Positions 41,897-51,297 are shown, counted from the stretch's first letter. The stretch is 64,000 nucleotides of DNA from Sinimarinibacterium arenosum (GCF_005047655.1 NZ_SUKF01000007.1:1-64000); one strand, 5' to 3'. Numbers and translations: made by a program. The notes: generated from the letters alone by a model not told the origin.

Positions 41897-42427
41897 TCAA
41901 TCGTCGATGAGGCCGAGGCCCGGAAACAGGATCTCGGTAAATCCGAACTGTCGCAGATCGCGAATGCGCATGGGATACAGCACGCCGTCCAGATGATCGC
42001 ATTCGTGCTGCACGACGCGTGCGTGAAACCCGCTGACCTCGCGTTCAATCGGAGTGCCCTCCGGATCGAAACCGCTGTAGCGTAGCCGCGCATAACGGGG
42101 AACGAGCCCGCGCATGCCGGGCACACTGAGGCAGCCTTCCCATCCTTCTTCCTGCGCGTCCGACAGCGGCGTCAGCTGCGGGTTGCACAGGACGGTGAAC
42201 GGCACCGTCTCTGCATCCGGATAGCGTGGGTTGTGGCCGACGCCAAAGATCACCACACGGAGATCAACGCCGATCTGCGGTGCGGCGAGTCCGGCGCCGT
42301 TGGCTGCCGCCATCGTTTCGCGCATGTCGGCGATCAGCGCATGCAGCTCTGGGGTGCCAAAGTCTGCAACTGGTCTGGCCATCTGCAGTAGGCGCGGATC
42401 ACCCATGCGGAGAATTTCGCGAATCAT
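41897..42427 (-). CDS. def: Peptide deformylase
   Basis: The 176-residue metalloenzyme removes the formyl group from new proteins. The start at ATG 42427 ([13 protein letters not shown]) fits the family; the longer frame upstream does not. All three motifs are present: [10 protein letters not shown] near residue 44, EGCLSVPG near 95, and HECDHLDG near 138. The genes usually found beside the main def (fmt, rsmB) are absent here, so it may be a second copy. Confidence 0.95.
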   Translation of the reverse strand: MIREILRMGDPRLLQMARPVADFGTPELHALIADMRETMAAANGAGLAAPQIGVDLRVVIFGVGHNPRYPDAETVPFTVLCNPQLTPLSDAQEEGWEGCLSVPGMRGLVPRYARLRYSGFDPEGTPIEREVSGFHARVVQHECDHLDGVLYPMRIRDLRQFGFTEILFPGLGLIDD

Positions 42428-42665
42428 TTCGTTGAGTCCAGGGCGGTGCGGCTCGCCATTAGTTGGTGCACGCGGCGCACGGTCATTGCGCTGAACCCGG
42501 GTTCGCCGGGCGCCGCGGTGCGCGCGACGTGCGACATAGACCATTGTCGTAGTTCATTGGGGCACGACCGGAATACACTCTTCGGATACTGTAGCGGTAA
42601 TTGTGGGCGCAGATTCGGCAGCGTGACCACTCGCCGTACCTCTTCAATTCAATGGACTGTTGATC

Positions 42666-43697
42666 ATGACTTCCGGCATTCCCGCAACCCTGATTCCTGG
42701 TGATGGCATCGGCCCCGAAATCGTCGACGCCACGCTGGCAGCGCTCGATGCGCTGGGCGTGTCGTTTGACTGGGATGTGCAGCAGGCCGGGCTGGCGGGC
42801 CTCAAGAGCGCAGGTGATCCGCTGCCGGATGCAGTGCTTGACAGCATCCGCCGCACGCGACTGGCACTGAAGGGGCCGCTGGAAACGCCCTCGGGCGGTG
42901 GCTACCGCTCCAGCAATGTGCGTCTGCGTGAAGCGTTCAAGCTCTATGCCAACGTGCGACCGGCAAAGACGCTGATTCCCGGTGGGCGCTACGACGACAT
43001 CGACTTGATCGTCTACCGCGAAAATCTCGAAGGCCTGTACATGGGCTATGAGCATTACATCCCGCTGGATGGGGATCCGCACGCAGTCGCCATTGCCACT
43101 GGCGTGAATACGCGGCAGGGGTCGCGTCGTTTGCTGGAATATGCGTTCGCGCACGCTGTCGCCAACGGGCGAAAGAAGATCACGGTGGTGCACAAGGCCA
43201 ACATCATGAAGACCCTGACCGGGATCTTTCTGAACGAGGCGCGCGACTTGTATCGCGAGCACTACCAGGATCGTATCGAGATGGATGAAGTCATCATCGA
43301 CGCCTGCGCAATGAAGCTGGTGATCAATCCGTGGCAGTTCGACACCCTGGTCACGACCAATCTTTTCGGAGACATCCTGTCCGATCTGGTGGCCGGTCTG
43401 GTGGGCGGACTGGGCATGGCGCCGGGCGCCAACATCGGCAAGGACGCGGCGATCTTCGAGGCCGTCCATGGTTCGGCGCCGGATATCGCCGGCAAGGGCA
43501 TCGCCAATCCGGTTGCCTTGATCCTGGCCGCGGCGATGATGCTGGATCACGTCAAGCTGTACGAACAGGCAACGCGGCTGCGCAAAGCAATCGACCAGAC
43601 CTATAACCTTGATCAGGTGCGTACCGGAGATCTGGGCGGCACGGCAAATACCAAGGCATTCACGCAGGCTCTGGTCGCGCGCATTCGCAACGGCTGA
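42666..43697 (+). CDS. NAD-dependent isocitrate dehydrogenase-family protein
   Basis: The 343-residue product starts at ATG 42666 (MTSGIPATLIPGDGIG); two codons earlier an in-frame TTG is less likely. The family signatures are PGDGIGPEI near 11, LEGLYMGYEH (substrate region), KANIMK near 178, and NLFGDILSDLVAGLVGGLGMAPGANIG near 230-256. The length and the HGSAPDIAGKGIANP segment match NAD-dependent isocitrate dehydrogenases related to LeuB. It would feed the TCA cycle. 3-Isopropylmalate and homoisocitrate dehydrogenases are close relatives and cannot be fully excluded. Confidence 0.85.
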   Translation: MTSGIPATLIPGDGIGPEIVDATLAALDALGVSFDWDVQQAGLAGLKSAGDPLPDAVLDSIRRTRLALKGPLETPSGGGYRSSNVRLREAFKLYANVRPAKTLIPGGRYDDIDLIVYRENLEGLYMGYEHYIPLDGDPHAVAIATGVNTRQGSRRLLEYAFAHAVANGRKKITVVHKANIMKTLTGIFLNEARDLYREHYQDRIEMDEVIIDACAMKLVINPWQFDTLVTTNLFGDILSDLVAGLVGGLGMAPGANIGKDAAIFEAVHGSAPDIAGKGIANPVALILAAAMMLDHVKLYEQATRLRKAIDQTYNLDQVRTGDLGGTANTKAFTQALVARIRNG

Positions 43698-43721
43698 GTT
43701 CTTTGCGCCCGACTTGCGATC

Positions 43722-44768
43722 TCAGCCGTCGTCGACGGCGTGCTCTGCGTACGGGGTGGTTTCGTCATAGGTGCCATCCAGCATCATTCGCAGTTGTTCG
43801 AATCCAGTGCGAATGACCGGATGGGCGTAGTCGGCTTCGCTGCCGTGTCCGGCCAGACGGATCAGATTGTTGGGGTCGTCGAGGCCGAGAAATCCGGCGA
43901 GAGCTCCGGTCCCTGTCGTTCCCGGATCCTGCCCGTCGCCAACCCGCAGGACGTTGAAAACTTGCACCGGAACCCCTGCCGTCAGCAGGGCCAGCGCCAT
44001 TTCGTGCCCTTGATTGGTGACGACCAGTCCGTCGTTGAGGTCATGCACTACGACTGCGGCTCGCAGGCCCAGCGATGCCATCTCCTGCGCACGTAGCGCC
44101 GGTGAGCGCCGGACATATTCATCCGGCACGGTGACCGGCGTGCCGCCGGTTTCCTCTTCAATGTAGGCGGCGAATTCCGGCACCACCGCGGTGCCTTCGG
44201 CCCAGGCTTCGCTGAGGTTCGACAGGCCCTCGACGTCGACCCAGTAGTCGAACAGGCCACGACCGTCCGCGCTGGCATGGGCGGCCTCGACCAGCGCGGT
44301 GCCGGATACCGCGCCGCCCAGAGAAACGCCCAGCAGGTACACGGTCTGCACACTCGGGAAACGCTGCTTGGCATACAGCGTTGCAGCCAGCGTGTCGTGC
44401 GCGGCCCGCAGCACGGGTAGCTGGTCGTTGTCGCGATAGTTGGTTGTCACCACCGCGGTATCGGCGTCGGCAAAGTCGACAACGGCCGGGTACCAGGAGG
44501 CTTCGACGGTGTGCCCGAGGCCGTGGCAGAACACCACCAGCCGCGTCGGCGCGGTCCCCGGAACATAGGCGAGCAATCCGGCGACATCACCGGGCGCGCT
44601 CTTGCCGACTGTGGCCGGCGCTGCCGCCTGTATTGCCGCGGCGTTAGTGACAATCGATTCCACGGTGACGACTTGCCTGGATGCGTTGCCGCTGCTGCTT
44701 CCGTCACCGCACGCTGCGAGCACCAGCAACGACAGTGCCGACAGGCACATCTGCATTTTTGTTTTCAT
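43722..44768 (-). CDS. Alpha/beta-hydrolase-type lipoprotein
   Basis: The 348-residue lipoprotein starts at ATG 44768 behind GGAGG. The lipobox LAAC ends at about residue 20. The hydrolase core shows the oxyanion region VVFCHGLGH near 80, the nucleophile elbow GVSLGG near 144, and late acidic and His residues (HDLNDG near 242; RLAGHGSEADYAHP near 310) that could complete the triad. A secreted esterase or lipase is the natural guess; the substrate is unknown. Confidence 0.75.
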   Translation of the reverse strand: MKTKMQMCLSALSLLVLAACGDGSSSGNASRQVVTVESIVTNAAAIQAAAPATVGKSAPGDVAGLLAYVPGTAPTRLVVFCHGLGHTVEASWYPAVVDFADADTAVVTTNYRDNDQLPVLRAAHDTLAATLYAKQRFPSVQTVYLLGVSLGGAVSGTALVEAAHASADGRGLFDYWVDVEGLSNLSEAWAEGTAVVPEFAAYIEEETGGTPVTVPDEYVRRSPALRAQEMASLGLRAAVVVHDLNDGLVVTNQGHEMALALLTAGVPVQVFNVLRVGDGQDPGTTGTGALAGFLGLDDPNNLIRLAGHGSEADYAHPVIRTGFEQLRMMLDGTYDETTPYAEHAVDDG

Positions 44769-44984
44769 GGTTTCCTCCAGAGGCTCATCATAGCGCTGCA
44801 CCGCGCTCCTGCTGGCATTGCACCGTGCTCAGCTTCCGAGTGGTTGCGGCGGCTTGACCAGCGACAGTCACGCCACGGCTGCGTCACCAGGACCTACCCC
44901 AGCCGGGTTAGGACAGCGCCGTGGTCGCCCCCCAAACTTGCCGTTATTGAAGACGCGGCCCAGCCGCTCCGGGGGAGAATATCG

Positions 44985-45740
44985 ATGGGCATGCTTGCAG
45001 GAAAAGTTGCGCTGGTGACGGGTGCGGGACAGGGCGTGGGGCAAGGCATCGCGCTGGCTCTGGCGTCGGCCGGCGCCGCCGTGGCGGTGACGGGGCGAAC
45101 CCGCGCCAAGCTGGATGCCACCGTCGGACAGATTGAGCAGCGTGGTGGCCGTGCACTGGCGATCGAGTGCAACGTGCGGAACGCGCAGTCGATGGCCACA
45201 TGTGTCGATACGGTCGTGCAGCACTTCGGCGGTCTGCAGATTCTGATCAACAACGCACAGGAAGTGCCGTTGGGCACGCTGGACAGCGTCACCGACGAGG
45301 CCTTTGCCGCCGGCTGGGAGTCAGGTCCGCTGGCGACATTCCGCCTGATGAAACTGTGCCACCCGCATCTGAAGGGGGATGGCTGCATCGTCAATTTCGG
45401 TTCGTCCGCGGCCAAGCGCTGGGATGCCTCGGGGTACGGACCTTACGCCGCCGTCAAGGAGGCGATTCGACAGCTGACCCGCGCTGCAGCGTGTGAATGG
45501 GCCAAGGACGGAATCCGCACCAATGCGATTCTGCCGCTGGCAAGCTCTCCGGCGATGGAATGGTGGACGCGTGAACGGCCTGAAGAGGCGGCTGCGTTCG
45601 TGGCGACGATCCCGCAACAGCGGGTCGGCGATTGCGAGGGGGATATTGGCCGATTTGTGGTGACCCTGTGTTCCGAAGAATGCCGTTACATTAACGGCCA
45701 AGCCATCGGTGTCGATGGTGGTCAGGCATTTCTCGGATAA
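44985..45740 (+). CDS. Short-chain dehydrogenase/reductase
   Basis: The 251-residue product starts at ATG 44985 behind GGGGGAG. The NAD(P) motif TGAGQGVGQG is at about 11-20 and NNAQE near 88. A Ser lies in NFGSSAAK near 137 and the catalytic Tyr-Lys in YGPYAAVKE near 151. The genes 44985-47778 have short gaps and read together as an operon: SDR, enoyl-CoA hydratase, flavin oxidoreductase. Such a set suits side-chain or acyl-chain beta-oxidation. Confidence 0.88.
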   Translation: MGMLAGKVALVTGAGQGVGQGIALALASAGAAVAVTGRTRAKLDATVGQIEQRGGRALAIECNVRNAQSMATCVDTVVQHFGGLQILINNAQEVPLGTLDSVTDEAFAAGWESGPLATFRLMKLCHPHLKGDGCIVNFGSSAAKRWDASGYGPYAAVKEAIRQLTRAAACEWAKDGIRTNAILPLASSPAMEWWTRERPEEAAAFVATIPQQRVGDCEGDIGRFVVTLCSEECRYINGQAIGVDGGQAFLG

Positions 45741-45752
45741 AGGATTACACGG

Positions 45753-46529
45753 ATGTCAATGGAACAATGGGTCGCGCTTGAGCGCTCGGAAGCAGGTGTC
45801 GCCACGGTCACGCTCAAGGCCACCGGCCGGATGCCGGTCATCTCGCTGCAGTCAGGAGCCGCACTGGCTGACTGCTTCGAGTCCCTGGCGCAGGACGCAC
45901 AGGTTCGCGTTGTGGTGCTGAAGGGCGAAGGGGGTCATTTCTGCGGTGGCGGCGATATCGCTGCGCTGCGTGACAGCTTGTCTGATCCCGATCGGCATCT
46001 GGATGCGATCATCGAGGCCTTTCATCGCTGCATCCGTGCCATGCACGCGATGCCACAGCCGGTGATCGCCAGTGTTGCCGGCGCCGCAGCGGGCGGTGGC
46101 ATGTCGCTGGCGATGGCCTGCGATCTGATCGTGTGCGCCGCCAATGCGCGCTTTGTCGTCGGTTATCCCGCCCTGGGCACGTCCAGCGATGGCGGCTTGA
46201 GTCATACCCTGACGCGTCGCCTCGGAGCGATGCAGGCAATGGACATCATCCTTTCGCGCGGCGCGCTTGACGCGCAGGCCGCGCAGGCCCTGGGACTGGT
46301 CGCGAAAATCAGCGAGCCGGAGCAGCTGGAAGCCGAAACGGCGGCCTATGCGGAGCGGATGGCGGCGACGCCAAAGCAGGTGCTGCGTGAATTCAAAGGA
46401 CTGATCACGAAGGCTGCTGACGATGGGCTGCACGCCCAGCTCGATGCCGAGAAGGCAGCCTTTCTGCGCTGCGCCAAGACCCCGGATTTCCGTGAACGCG
46501 TTGATGCGTTTCTGAGCAAGAAGAAATAG
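45753..46529 (+). CDS. Enoyl-CoA hydratase/isomerase family protein
   Basis: The 258-residue crotonase-fold protein has the oxyanion-hole segments GHFCGGGDIAAL near 61-72 and AAAGGGMSLAMACDL near 109. A glutamate expected for hydratase activity near residue 134 is replaced by aliphatic and Gly residues (VGYPALGTSSDGG), so isomerase or another crotonase activity should be considered. It follows the SDR by 12 bases and precedes the flavin oxidoreductase by four bases. Confidence 0.88.
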   Translation: MSMEQWVALERSEAGVATVTLKATGRMPVISLQSGAALADCFESLAQDAQVRVVVLKGEGGHFCGGGDIAALRDSLSDPDRHLDAIIEAFHRCIRAMHAMPQPVIASVAGAAAGGGMSLAMACDLIVCAANARFVVGYPALGTSSDGGLSHTLTRRLGAMQAMDIILSRGALDAQAAQALGLVAKISEPEQLEAETAAYAERMAATPKQVLREFKGLITKAADDGLHAQLDAEKAAFLRCAKTPDFRERVDAFLSKKK

Positions 46530-46533
46530 ACCG

Positions 46534-47778
46534 ATGACTCTGCCAACCGATGCTGCCCGTGCCTACACGCCGATCACCCTGGGACCGCTGACGCTGCGCA
46601 ATCGCTTTATCAAGTCGGCGACCAACGAGGGGATGGCCAAGGGCGGGGTGCCATCGAAGCTGTTGGTGGAACATCACCGGCGCATGGCGGCGGGGGGTGC
46701 GGCGATGACTACCGTCGCCTACTGCGCCATCAGTCCCGACGGACGCACTTTTGAAGACCAGGTTTCGCTGGATGAGCCGAGCCTGCCGCATCTGCGTGCA
46801 CTGACCGATGCGGTGCATCGGGAAGGTGCCGCGGCCTGTGCGCAGATCACCCACGGCGGAGCCTTTACGTTTCTGCCGCAGTTGTCGACGCGCTATCCAC
46901 TGAGTGCATCCGGTGGTTTCAACGCGGCAGGCGTTATCAGCGGGCGCTTGTTCAAGACGGAGATGACGACTGCAGATCTGGCCCGTGTCGCCGACGAGTT
47001 CGTCGTCGGCGCGCGGCGTGCGCAAGCTGCCGGATTCGATGCGGTCGAAATCCACATGGGGCATGGTTACCTGCTGAGCCAGTTTGTCTCGCCCAAGTAC
47101 AACCGGCGGCGCGACGCCTATGGCGGCAGCGCCGCGCAGCGCGCGCGCTATCCGGCCGAGGTGTTGTCGCGGGTGCTGGATGCGGTCGGTCGCGAACTGG
47201 CGGTGACCTGCAAGATCTGCGTGACGGAAGGGTTCAAGGGCGGGGCGACTGCGGACGACGCGATTGAGGTCGCGCGCGTGCTCGAGGCCGCCGGCGCGCA
47301 TCTGTTGGTGCTGTCGGGCGGCATGAATGTGGAGTCGCCGTGGGCGATCTTCGGCAGCAACATGCCGGCGGCGGCGGTCGACGTAATCGAGAATCCGGTA
47401 ATCAAGCTGGCGACGCGGATGATGCGTCTGTGGGAGCCGAAGATTCCGTTCCGCGAACTGTACTTCCTCGAACATTCACGACGCTTGCGTGCGGCCGTGA
47501 AGATGCCGTTGGCGTATCTGGGCGGTGCCAAATCGGTGGCAGGCGTCGAGCAGGCCATGCACGACGGCTTTGACTGCGTCGTCATGGGTCGTGCGCTGAT
47601 CCATGATCCGCAACTGATCAACAAATTTCGCGATGGCGTGCTGACGGAATCAGGCTGCACCGCCTGCAACGAGTGCGTCGCGCTGATGTATACGCCGGGC
47701 GGCACGCGCTGTGTGCTGCAGACCGCGGATGACCCGGGATTCGACCCGGCGCTGAACCGTCAGCCGGCTGCCGGCTGA
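46534..47778 (+). CDS. Old-yellow-enzyme-type NADH:flavin oxidoreductase
   Basis: The 414-residue TIM-barrel flavoprotein starts four bases after the previous stop. Typical features are LRNRFIKSAT near 23, AQITHGGAF near 107, VEIHMGHGYLLSQFVSPKYNRR near 170 and YLGGAKSV near 328. Late cysteines (CTACNECVALMYTPGGTRC near 376-394) resemble the iron-sulfur spacing of 2,4-dienoyl-CoA reductases, but the C-terminal second flavin domain of those enzymes is absent. It probably reduces an enone or dienoyl compound. Its end overlaps the convergent tetR gene by 19 bases. Confidence 0.87.
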   Translation: MTLPTDAARAYTPITLGPLTLRNRFIKSATNEGMAKGGVPSKLLVEHHRRMAAGGAAMTTVAYCAISPDGRTFEDQVSLDEPSLPHLRALTDAVHREGAAACAQITHGGAFTFLPQLSTRYPLSASGGFNAAGVISGRLFKTEMTTADLARVADEFVVGARRAQAAGFDAVEIHMGHGYLLSQFVSPKYNRRRDAYGGSAAQRARYPAEVLSRVLDAVGRELAVTCKICVTEGFKGGATADDAIEVARVLEAAGAHLLVLSGGMNVESPWAIFGSNMPAAAVDVIENPVIKLATRMMRLWEPKIPFRELYFLEHSRRLRAAVKMPLAYLGGAKSVAGVEQAMHDGFDCVVMGRALIHDPQLINKFRDGVLTESGCTACNECVALMYTPGGTRCVLQTADDPGFDPALNRQPAAG

Positions 47779-48587
47779 CGCGGCGCACGCGGTTTGCGTT
47801 TCGTCGCTGAGGCGGTCGTCCGAACCTGGGCGGCTGCCAGTGCCAGCGTCTGTGTCTGCGCGGAGGCCGGCGCGGAGAGCAGGGCAATCAGGCAATCCTG
47901 CAGATTTGCAGCGAACAGCGCGGTGAGCTGAGCCGCCTGATCGGCATCGTCGATCGAATCGAGCACGCGTGAGTGTTCCGCCAGCCCGTGCAGCAGAAGT
48001 GATGCCGCCAGAATGCCGCGCTGATACAGCAGGGCCGCCGGCAGATGCGGAACCACATCCAGCAGCAGTCCGGTCAAGCGGTCGTTCCCGCCGAAATTTC
48101 CGGCCGGCATCGCCACGCCACCGATCTGCGGCTCGATTGCCGCCATCGTGTAGCGCAACACGAAGTGCGCGTTGAAGCGCAGGAAGTGGCGCCCGCCATC
48201 CGCATCGAACAGTTTTTCGATCAGGGGTTGGGTCATCGCGTGGACGACCTGCGCCAGTGTGGCTTCGCCCTGTGCCTGCATGGCGTCGAGCAACTGATTG
48301 CAGCGCGCGCTGATCTGCGGTTGATGTTTCTCGAGGATCGCCTGCAGCAGGCCGTCCTTGTTGCCGAAGTGGTAGTGCGTGGCGTTCTTGTTGCGCTGTC
48401 CGGCCGCCTTGTTGATGTCATTCAACGACACCCCTTCGATGCCGCGTTGCGCGAACAGGCGCTCGGCGATTGCGATCAGCTTCGAGCGCGTTGCGGTACT
48501 GCGCGCGGAGCGCGAATCGTGTGGTGCGGCGGAGGGCGTTGGGAGCATGAGGTCTTGGGTGCGCTGCGCGTTCGGCCGCACGGACAT
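47760..48587 (-). CDS. TetR-family transcriptional regulator
   Basis: The 275-residue product begins MSVRPNAQ at 48587; an internal ATG at 48548 is an alternative. The helix-turn-helix lies at about 38-75, with RLFAQRGIEGVSLNDINKAAG and the TetR tail HYHFGNKDGLLQAIL. The ligand-binding half is helical and unassigned. A repeated palindrome in the divergent promoter (48609-48624 and 48667-48682) is the likely operator, which predicts autoregulation and control of the 80-residue gene. The adjacent convergent operon (44985-47778) is a possible further target. Confidence 0.9.
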   Translation of the reverse strand: MSVRPNAQRTQDLMLPTPSAAPHDSRSARSTATRSKLIAIAERLFAQRGIEGVSLNDINKAAGQRNKNATHYHFGNKDGLLQAILEKHQPQISARCNQLLDAMQAQGEATLAQVVHAMTQPLIEKLFDADGGRHFLRFNAHFVLRYTMAAIEPQIGGVAMPAGNFGGNDRLTGLLLDVVPHLPAALLYQRGILAASLLLHGLAEHSRVLDSIDDADQAAQLTALFAANLQDCLIALLSAPASAQTQTLALAAAQVRTTASATKRKPRAPRQPAAG

Positions 48588-48608
48588 GGTTCAGCTCGCA
48601 TTTGAGCA

Positions 48609-48624
48609 TAAGGAGCAGGCCTTA
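48609..48624. promoter_or_regulatory. Putative TetR operator 1 (TAAGG-N6-CCTTA)
   Basis: The inverted repeat has perfect five-base arms and a six-base spacer, and lies 22 bases upstream of the tetR start. It recurs with the same spacing at 48667-48682 in the same divergent gap, 58 bases further on. Confidence 0.65.
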
Positions 48625-48666
48625 AGCATGCCAGCACCCGAGCGGACATATATCGCCCTTGTAAAA

Positions 48667-48682
48667 TAAGGAAATCACCTTA
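48667..48682. promoter_or_regulatory. Putative TetR operator 2 (TAAGG-N6-CCTTA)
   Basis: Second copy of the palindrome, 33 bases before the ATG of the 80-residue gene. A third half-site (CCTTA at 48695-48699) follows and abuts AAAGG. The positions suit repression of both divergent promoters. Confidence 0.65.
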
Positions 48683-48714
48683 ATAATGCACTCACCTTAA
48701 AAGGAGCTGCCGCC

Positions 48715-48957
48715 ATGACCCACCCCGCCCGCAAAAGCCAGAGTGCCTCTCCGAGTCGTGGCGTCGCAGGGGCCAATCGGTGCGCTCTGGGCGTGATGCT
48801 CGCCAGCACGGTGTTTGCCACGCTGAGCGTCTGTGCGCATCTCGGCTTGCAAGGCGTCCGGGTTCAGCAGGGCGCCATTGGGCTGGCCGAGACCCTCGAA
48901 GCGCCCAGTGCGGTCATGTCGGTGTATGCCCCTGCCGTGATCGGCGTCGGTCACTGA
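48715..48957 (+). CDS. Hypothetical 80-residue protein
   Basis: The ATG at 48715 follows AAAAGGAG, a strong ribosome binding site. The N-terminal 20 residues are polar and basic. One hydrophobic stretch (about 24-43, [21 protein letters not shown]) could be a membrane segment or signal anchor. No family is recognised. Because the gene faces tetR across two matching palindromes, it is the most likely direct target of the regulator. The space from here to radC (48958-49118) holds no gene I can support. Confidence 0.55.
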   Translation: MTHPARKSQSASPSRGVAGANRCALGVMLASTVFATLSVCAHLGLQGVRVQQGAIGLAETLEAPSAVMSVYAPAVIGVGH

Positions 48958-49118
48958 CGGCCGGATTTCTGCTTCGCAGCTGCGTCCGCGTCCATCAGCT
49001 TGATCGGCAGCCGTCGGGGCCGGCTCGCTTGCGGATCGTTCCCGCACATCGCATTCTTCGGGGGCGGTATGCCGGAGCCACCCAGCGCTCCACCATAAAG
49101 GCGCCGCGGGAGGGTGGT

Positions 49119-49793
49119 ATGACGATTCTCGATTGGCCCGAGTCAGAGCGGCCGCGTGAGAAGCTGCTGCAGCGCGGCGCAGCGGCCTTGAGCGATGCCG
49201 AGCTGTTGGCGATTTTTCTTCGCACTGGCGTGCGCGGCTCGACGGCGGTGGATCTGGCGAGAACCCTGATCCGACAGTTCGGGGGGTTGCGCTCCCTTCT
49301 GGCGGCCGATCAAACCGAGTTCTGTGCAACCCATGGGCTCGGCGGTGCCAAATATGCGCAGCTGCAGGCGGTGCTCGAGATGGCGCGCCGCCATTTCTCG
49401 GAGCAGCTGCTGCGTGGCGACGCCTTGTCGAGCCCGCAGGCCGCCGGAGACTACCTGCGGATGCAACTGCGTGACCGCAACCGCGAAATCTTTGCTGCGG
49501 TGTTCCTGGACAGTCAGCACCGGACTGTGGCGTATCAGGAGCTGGCCGAGGGCACCATCGACGGCGCAGCAGTCTATCCGCGCGAAGTGGTCAAGGCAGC
49601 GCTGCGGCACAACGCGGTTGCCGTCATCCTGGCGCATAACCATCCCAGCGGCGTCGCCGAACCCAGTGCGGCGGATCGCGCACTGACGCAGCGTTTGCAG
49701 CAGGCGCTGGCGACGATCGATGTGCGCGTACTGGATCATCTGGTGGTGGGCGACGGCCCGCCGACCAGTTTCGCCGAGCGCGGCTGGATCTAG
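49119..49793 (+). CDS. radC: RadC-family JAB1/MPN-domain protein
   Basis: The 224-residue product starts at ATG 49119 ([17 protein letters not shown]). A helix-hairpin-helix part (about 15-95) includes [15 protein letters not shown]. The MPN domain follows, with [14 protein letters not shown] and the metal signature [15 protein letters not shown] near 173-187. The name comes from an old DNA-repair link that was later doubted; the biochemical role is unsettled. Its place near rpmB and rpmG matches the usual gammaproteobacterial order. Confidence 0.93.
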   Translation: MTILDWPESERPREKLLQRGAAALSDAELLAIFLRTGVRGSTAVDLARTLIRQFGGLRSLLAADQTEFCATHGLGGAKYAQLQAVLEMARRHFSEQLLRGDALSSPQAAGDYLRMQLRDRNREIFAAVFLDSQHRTVAYQELAEGTIDGAAVYPREVVKAALRHNAVAVILAHNHPSGVAEPSAADRALTQRLQQALATIDVRVLDHLVVGDGPPTSFAERGWI

Positions 49794-50344
49794 GCTGTGC
49801 GTGATGCGCCGATCGGGCCGCGCAGCAGGCGCCACAAGGCTTCCCGCAGCGCGGGTTGCATGCGGCCCGCCCGGTGCTCGACGACGGCGGCTTCATTGAC
49901 CATGGACATATACAGGCGCGCCGCGGCCGCCGGGTCTGGCCATCCCAGGGCCGACATTTCGGCGCCGAAAATCAGCGCATAGCCGCGATTGCGACTGCGC
50001 AGACGATCCTGCAGCGCCGGGCGGTGGCGCGCCTGGACTAGCCAGCCGTGCAGGTCGCGGTGCTCAAGGCAGGCACTGAGAAAGGTCTCGGTTGCAAGTT
50101 GAATGCGCATCAACCCCGGGCGGGTGCCGCTGGTCACAGCGACGACATGGTCGACGATCTGGCGGTCGAATCGGCGTTGCAGCTCGACCAAATAGGCATC
50201 GAGCGAACCGAACTCGCGGTTGAACTCCGAGTCGCGGCAGTTGGCCGCTGCGCACAGCCGATCCACCGTGAGCTGATGCACGCTGAGGGTCCTGCATAAG
50301 CGTGAAGCTGCTTCGAGGAGACGTTGCTTCTGCGCGGTCATCAT
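49790..50344 (-). CDS. TetR-like regulator, second of a tandem pair
   Basis: The 184-residue product overlaps the upstream paralogue in ATGA (50341-50344). The N-terminal helix-turn-helix (about 5-50) reads [28 protein letters not shown]. The C-terminal half has the [14 protein letters not shown] motif also seen in the upstream gene as RQPALREAWLRFC. No ligand is predicted. Overlap and similarity suggest the two arose by duplication and may act as a heterodimer. Confidence 0.75.
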   Translation of the reverse strand: MMTAQKQRLLEAASRLCRTLSVHQLTVDRLCAAANCRDSEFNREFGSLDAYLVELQRRFDRQIVDHVVAVTSGTRPGLMRIQLATETFLSACLEHRDLHGWLVQARHRPALQDRLRSRNRGYALIFGAEMSALGWPDPAAAARLYMSMVNEAAVVEHRAGRMQPALREALWRLLRGPIGASRTA

Positions 50345-50904
50345 TGCGCAGCGGTCTCGCAGAAGCGCAGCCAGGCTTCGCGCAGCGCCGGCTGGCGCTT
50401 GCCGGCCAGTGTCTCGGTCGCGCCGACCTCCATTGCCGCGGCCGTCAGCAGGCGAGCGGTTTCTGCAGGAAACGGATGTTTCAGCGTTCGCAGTTCGAGC
50501 TCCATCATCAGCGAAAAGCCGGCGACGCGACTGCGCAGAAACTCGACGTAGTGCGGATCACTGCGTAGGTGCAGCGACAGGCTGCGCAGCAGCGGCGTAT
50601 GGCGGCTGGCCTCCAGGTACGTCTCGACCGCAACCTGCAGCCGCGGCAGACCGGGTGACATGTTGGTCATGATCCGGGCGACCTTGTCACGCACGCGGTC
50701 ACTCAGCTGCGCCAGCGCTGCGCACAGAAAATCCGGCATGGAGCTGAAATGGCGGGCGAATGCCGCAACCTCGACACCGGCTTCATGCGCGACCTTTTCC
50801 GGTGTGACCTGGTCTGGCGGATTCGTAGCAAGAACGCGCAGGCCTGCCGCAAGCAGCGCGGCGCGTACGGCGATTCCCTGGTTATCGTCCGGCGCGACTT
50901 TCAT
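50341..50904 (-). CDS. TetR-like regulator, first of a tandem pair
   Basis: The start is placed at ATG 50904, because the long upstream frame lies antisense to rpmB. The 187-residue product has a helix-turn-helix at about 14-55 (VTPEKVAHEAGVEVAAFARHFSSMPDFL), a slightly unusual form. The rest is helical. It diverges from rpmB and is coupled to the next gene by a four-base overlap. The target promoter is unknown. Confidence 0.75.
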   Translation of the reverse strand: MKVAPDDNQGIAVRAALLAAGLRVLATNPPDQVTPEKVAHEAGVEVAAFARHFSSMPDFLCAALAQLSDRVRDKVARIMTNMSPGLPRLQVAVETYLEASRHTPLLRSLSLHLRSDPHYVEFLRSRVAGFSLMMELELRTLKHPFPAETARLLTAAAMEVGATETLAGKRQPALREAWLRFCETAAQ

Positions 50905-51057
50905 TAGGTGCAGAATACGGCGGCGCGCAAGCGCTGCACAGCCCACCTTTGTCGGGGGTCTTGCTCTGGCGCAGCGGGGCTGGCACAATTGCGCCCCTTT
51001 TTCGGGTGGTTCTGCTTGCCCGAATCCTCTTATCAGGTTTTCCTGGGGTTTGCTGTC

Positions 51058-51294
51058 ATGTCCAAAGTCTGTCAGGTCACCGGCAAGCGGCCGATCACCG
51101 GTAATACGGTGTCGCACGCCAATAACCGGCGCCGTCGCCGCTTCGAGCCGAATCTGCACCAGCATCGCTTCTGGCTTGAGTCGGAAAAGCGCTTCATCAG
51201 CCTGCGTGTGTCCGCCAAGGGCATGCGTATCATCGACAAGAAGGGCGTCGAAGTTGTGATTTCCGAGCTGCGTGCGCGCGGCGAGAAGGTGTAA
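51058..51294 (+). CDS. rpmB: Large-subunit ribosomal protein bL28
   Basis: The 78-residue basic protein starts at ATG 51058 ([16 protein letters not shown]). The [17 protein letters not shown] and RLRVS-like [16 protein letters not shown] segments are typical of L28. The next gene, rpmG, follows after three bases, the standard rpmB-rpmG pair. The small intergenic gap indicates one transcript for both. Confidence 0.97.
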   Translation: MSKVCQVTGKRPITGNTVSHANNRRRRRFEPNLHQHRFWLESEKRFISLRVSAKGMRIIDKKGVEVVISELRARGEKV

Positions 51295-51297
51295 GCC

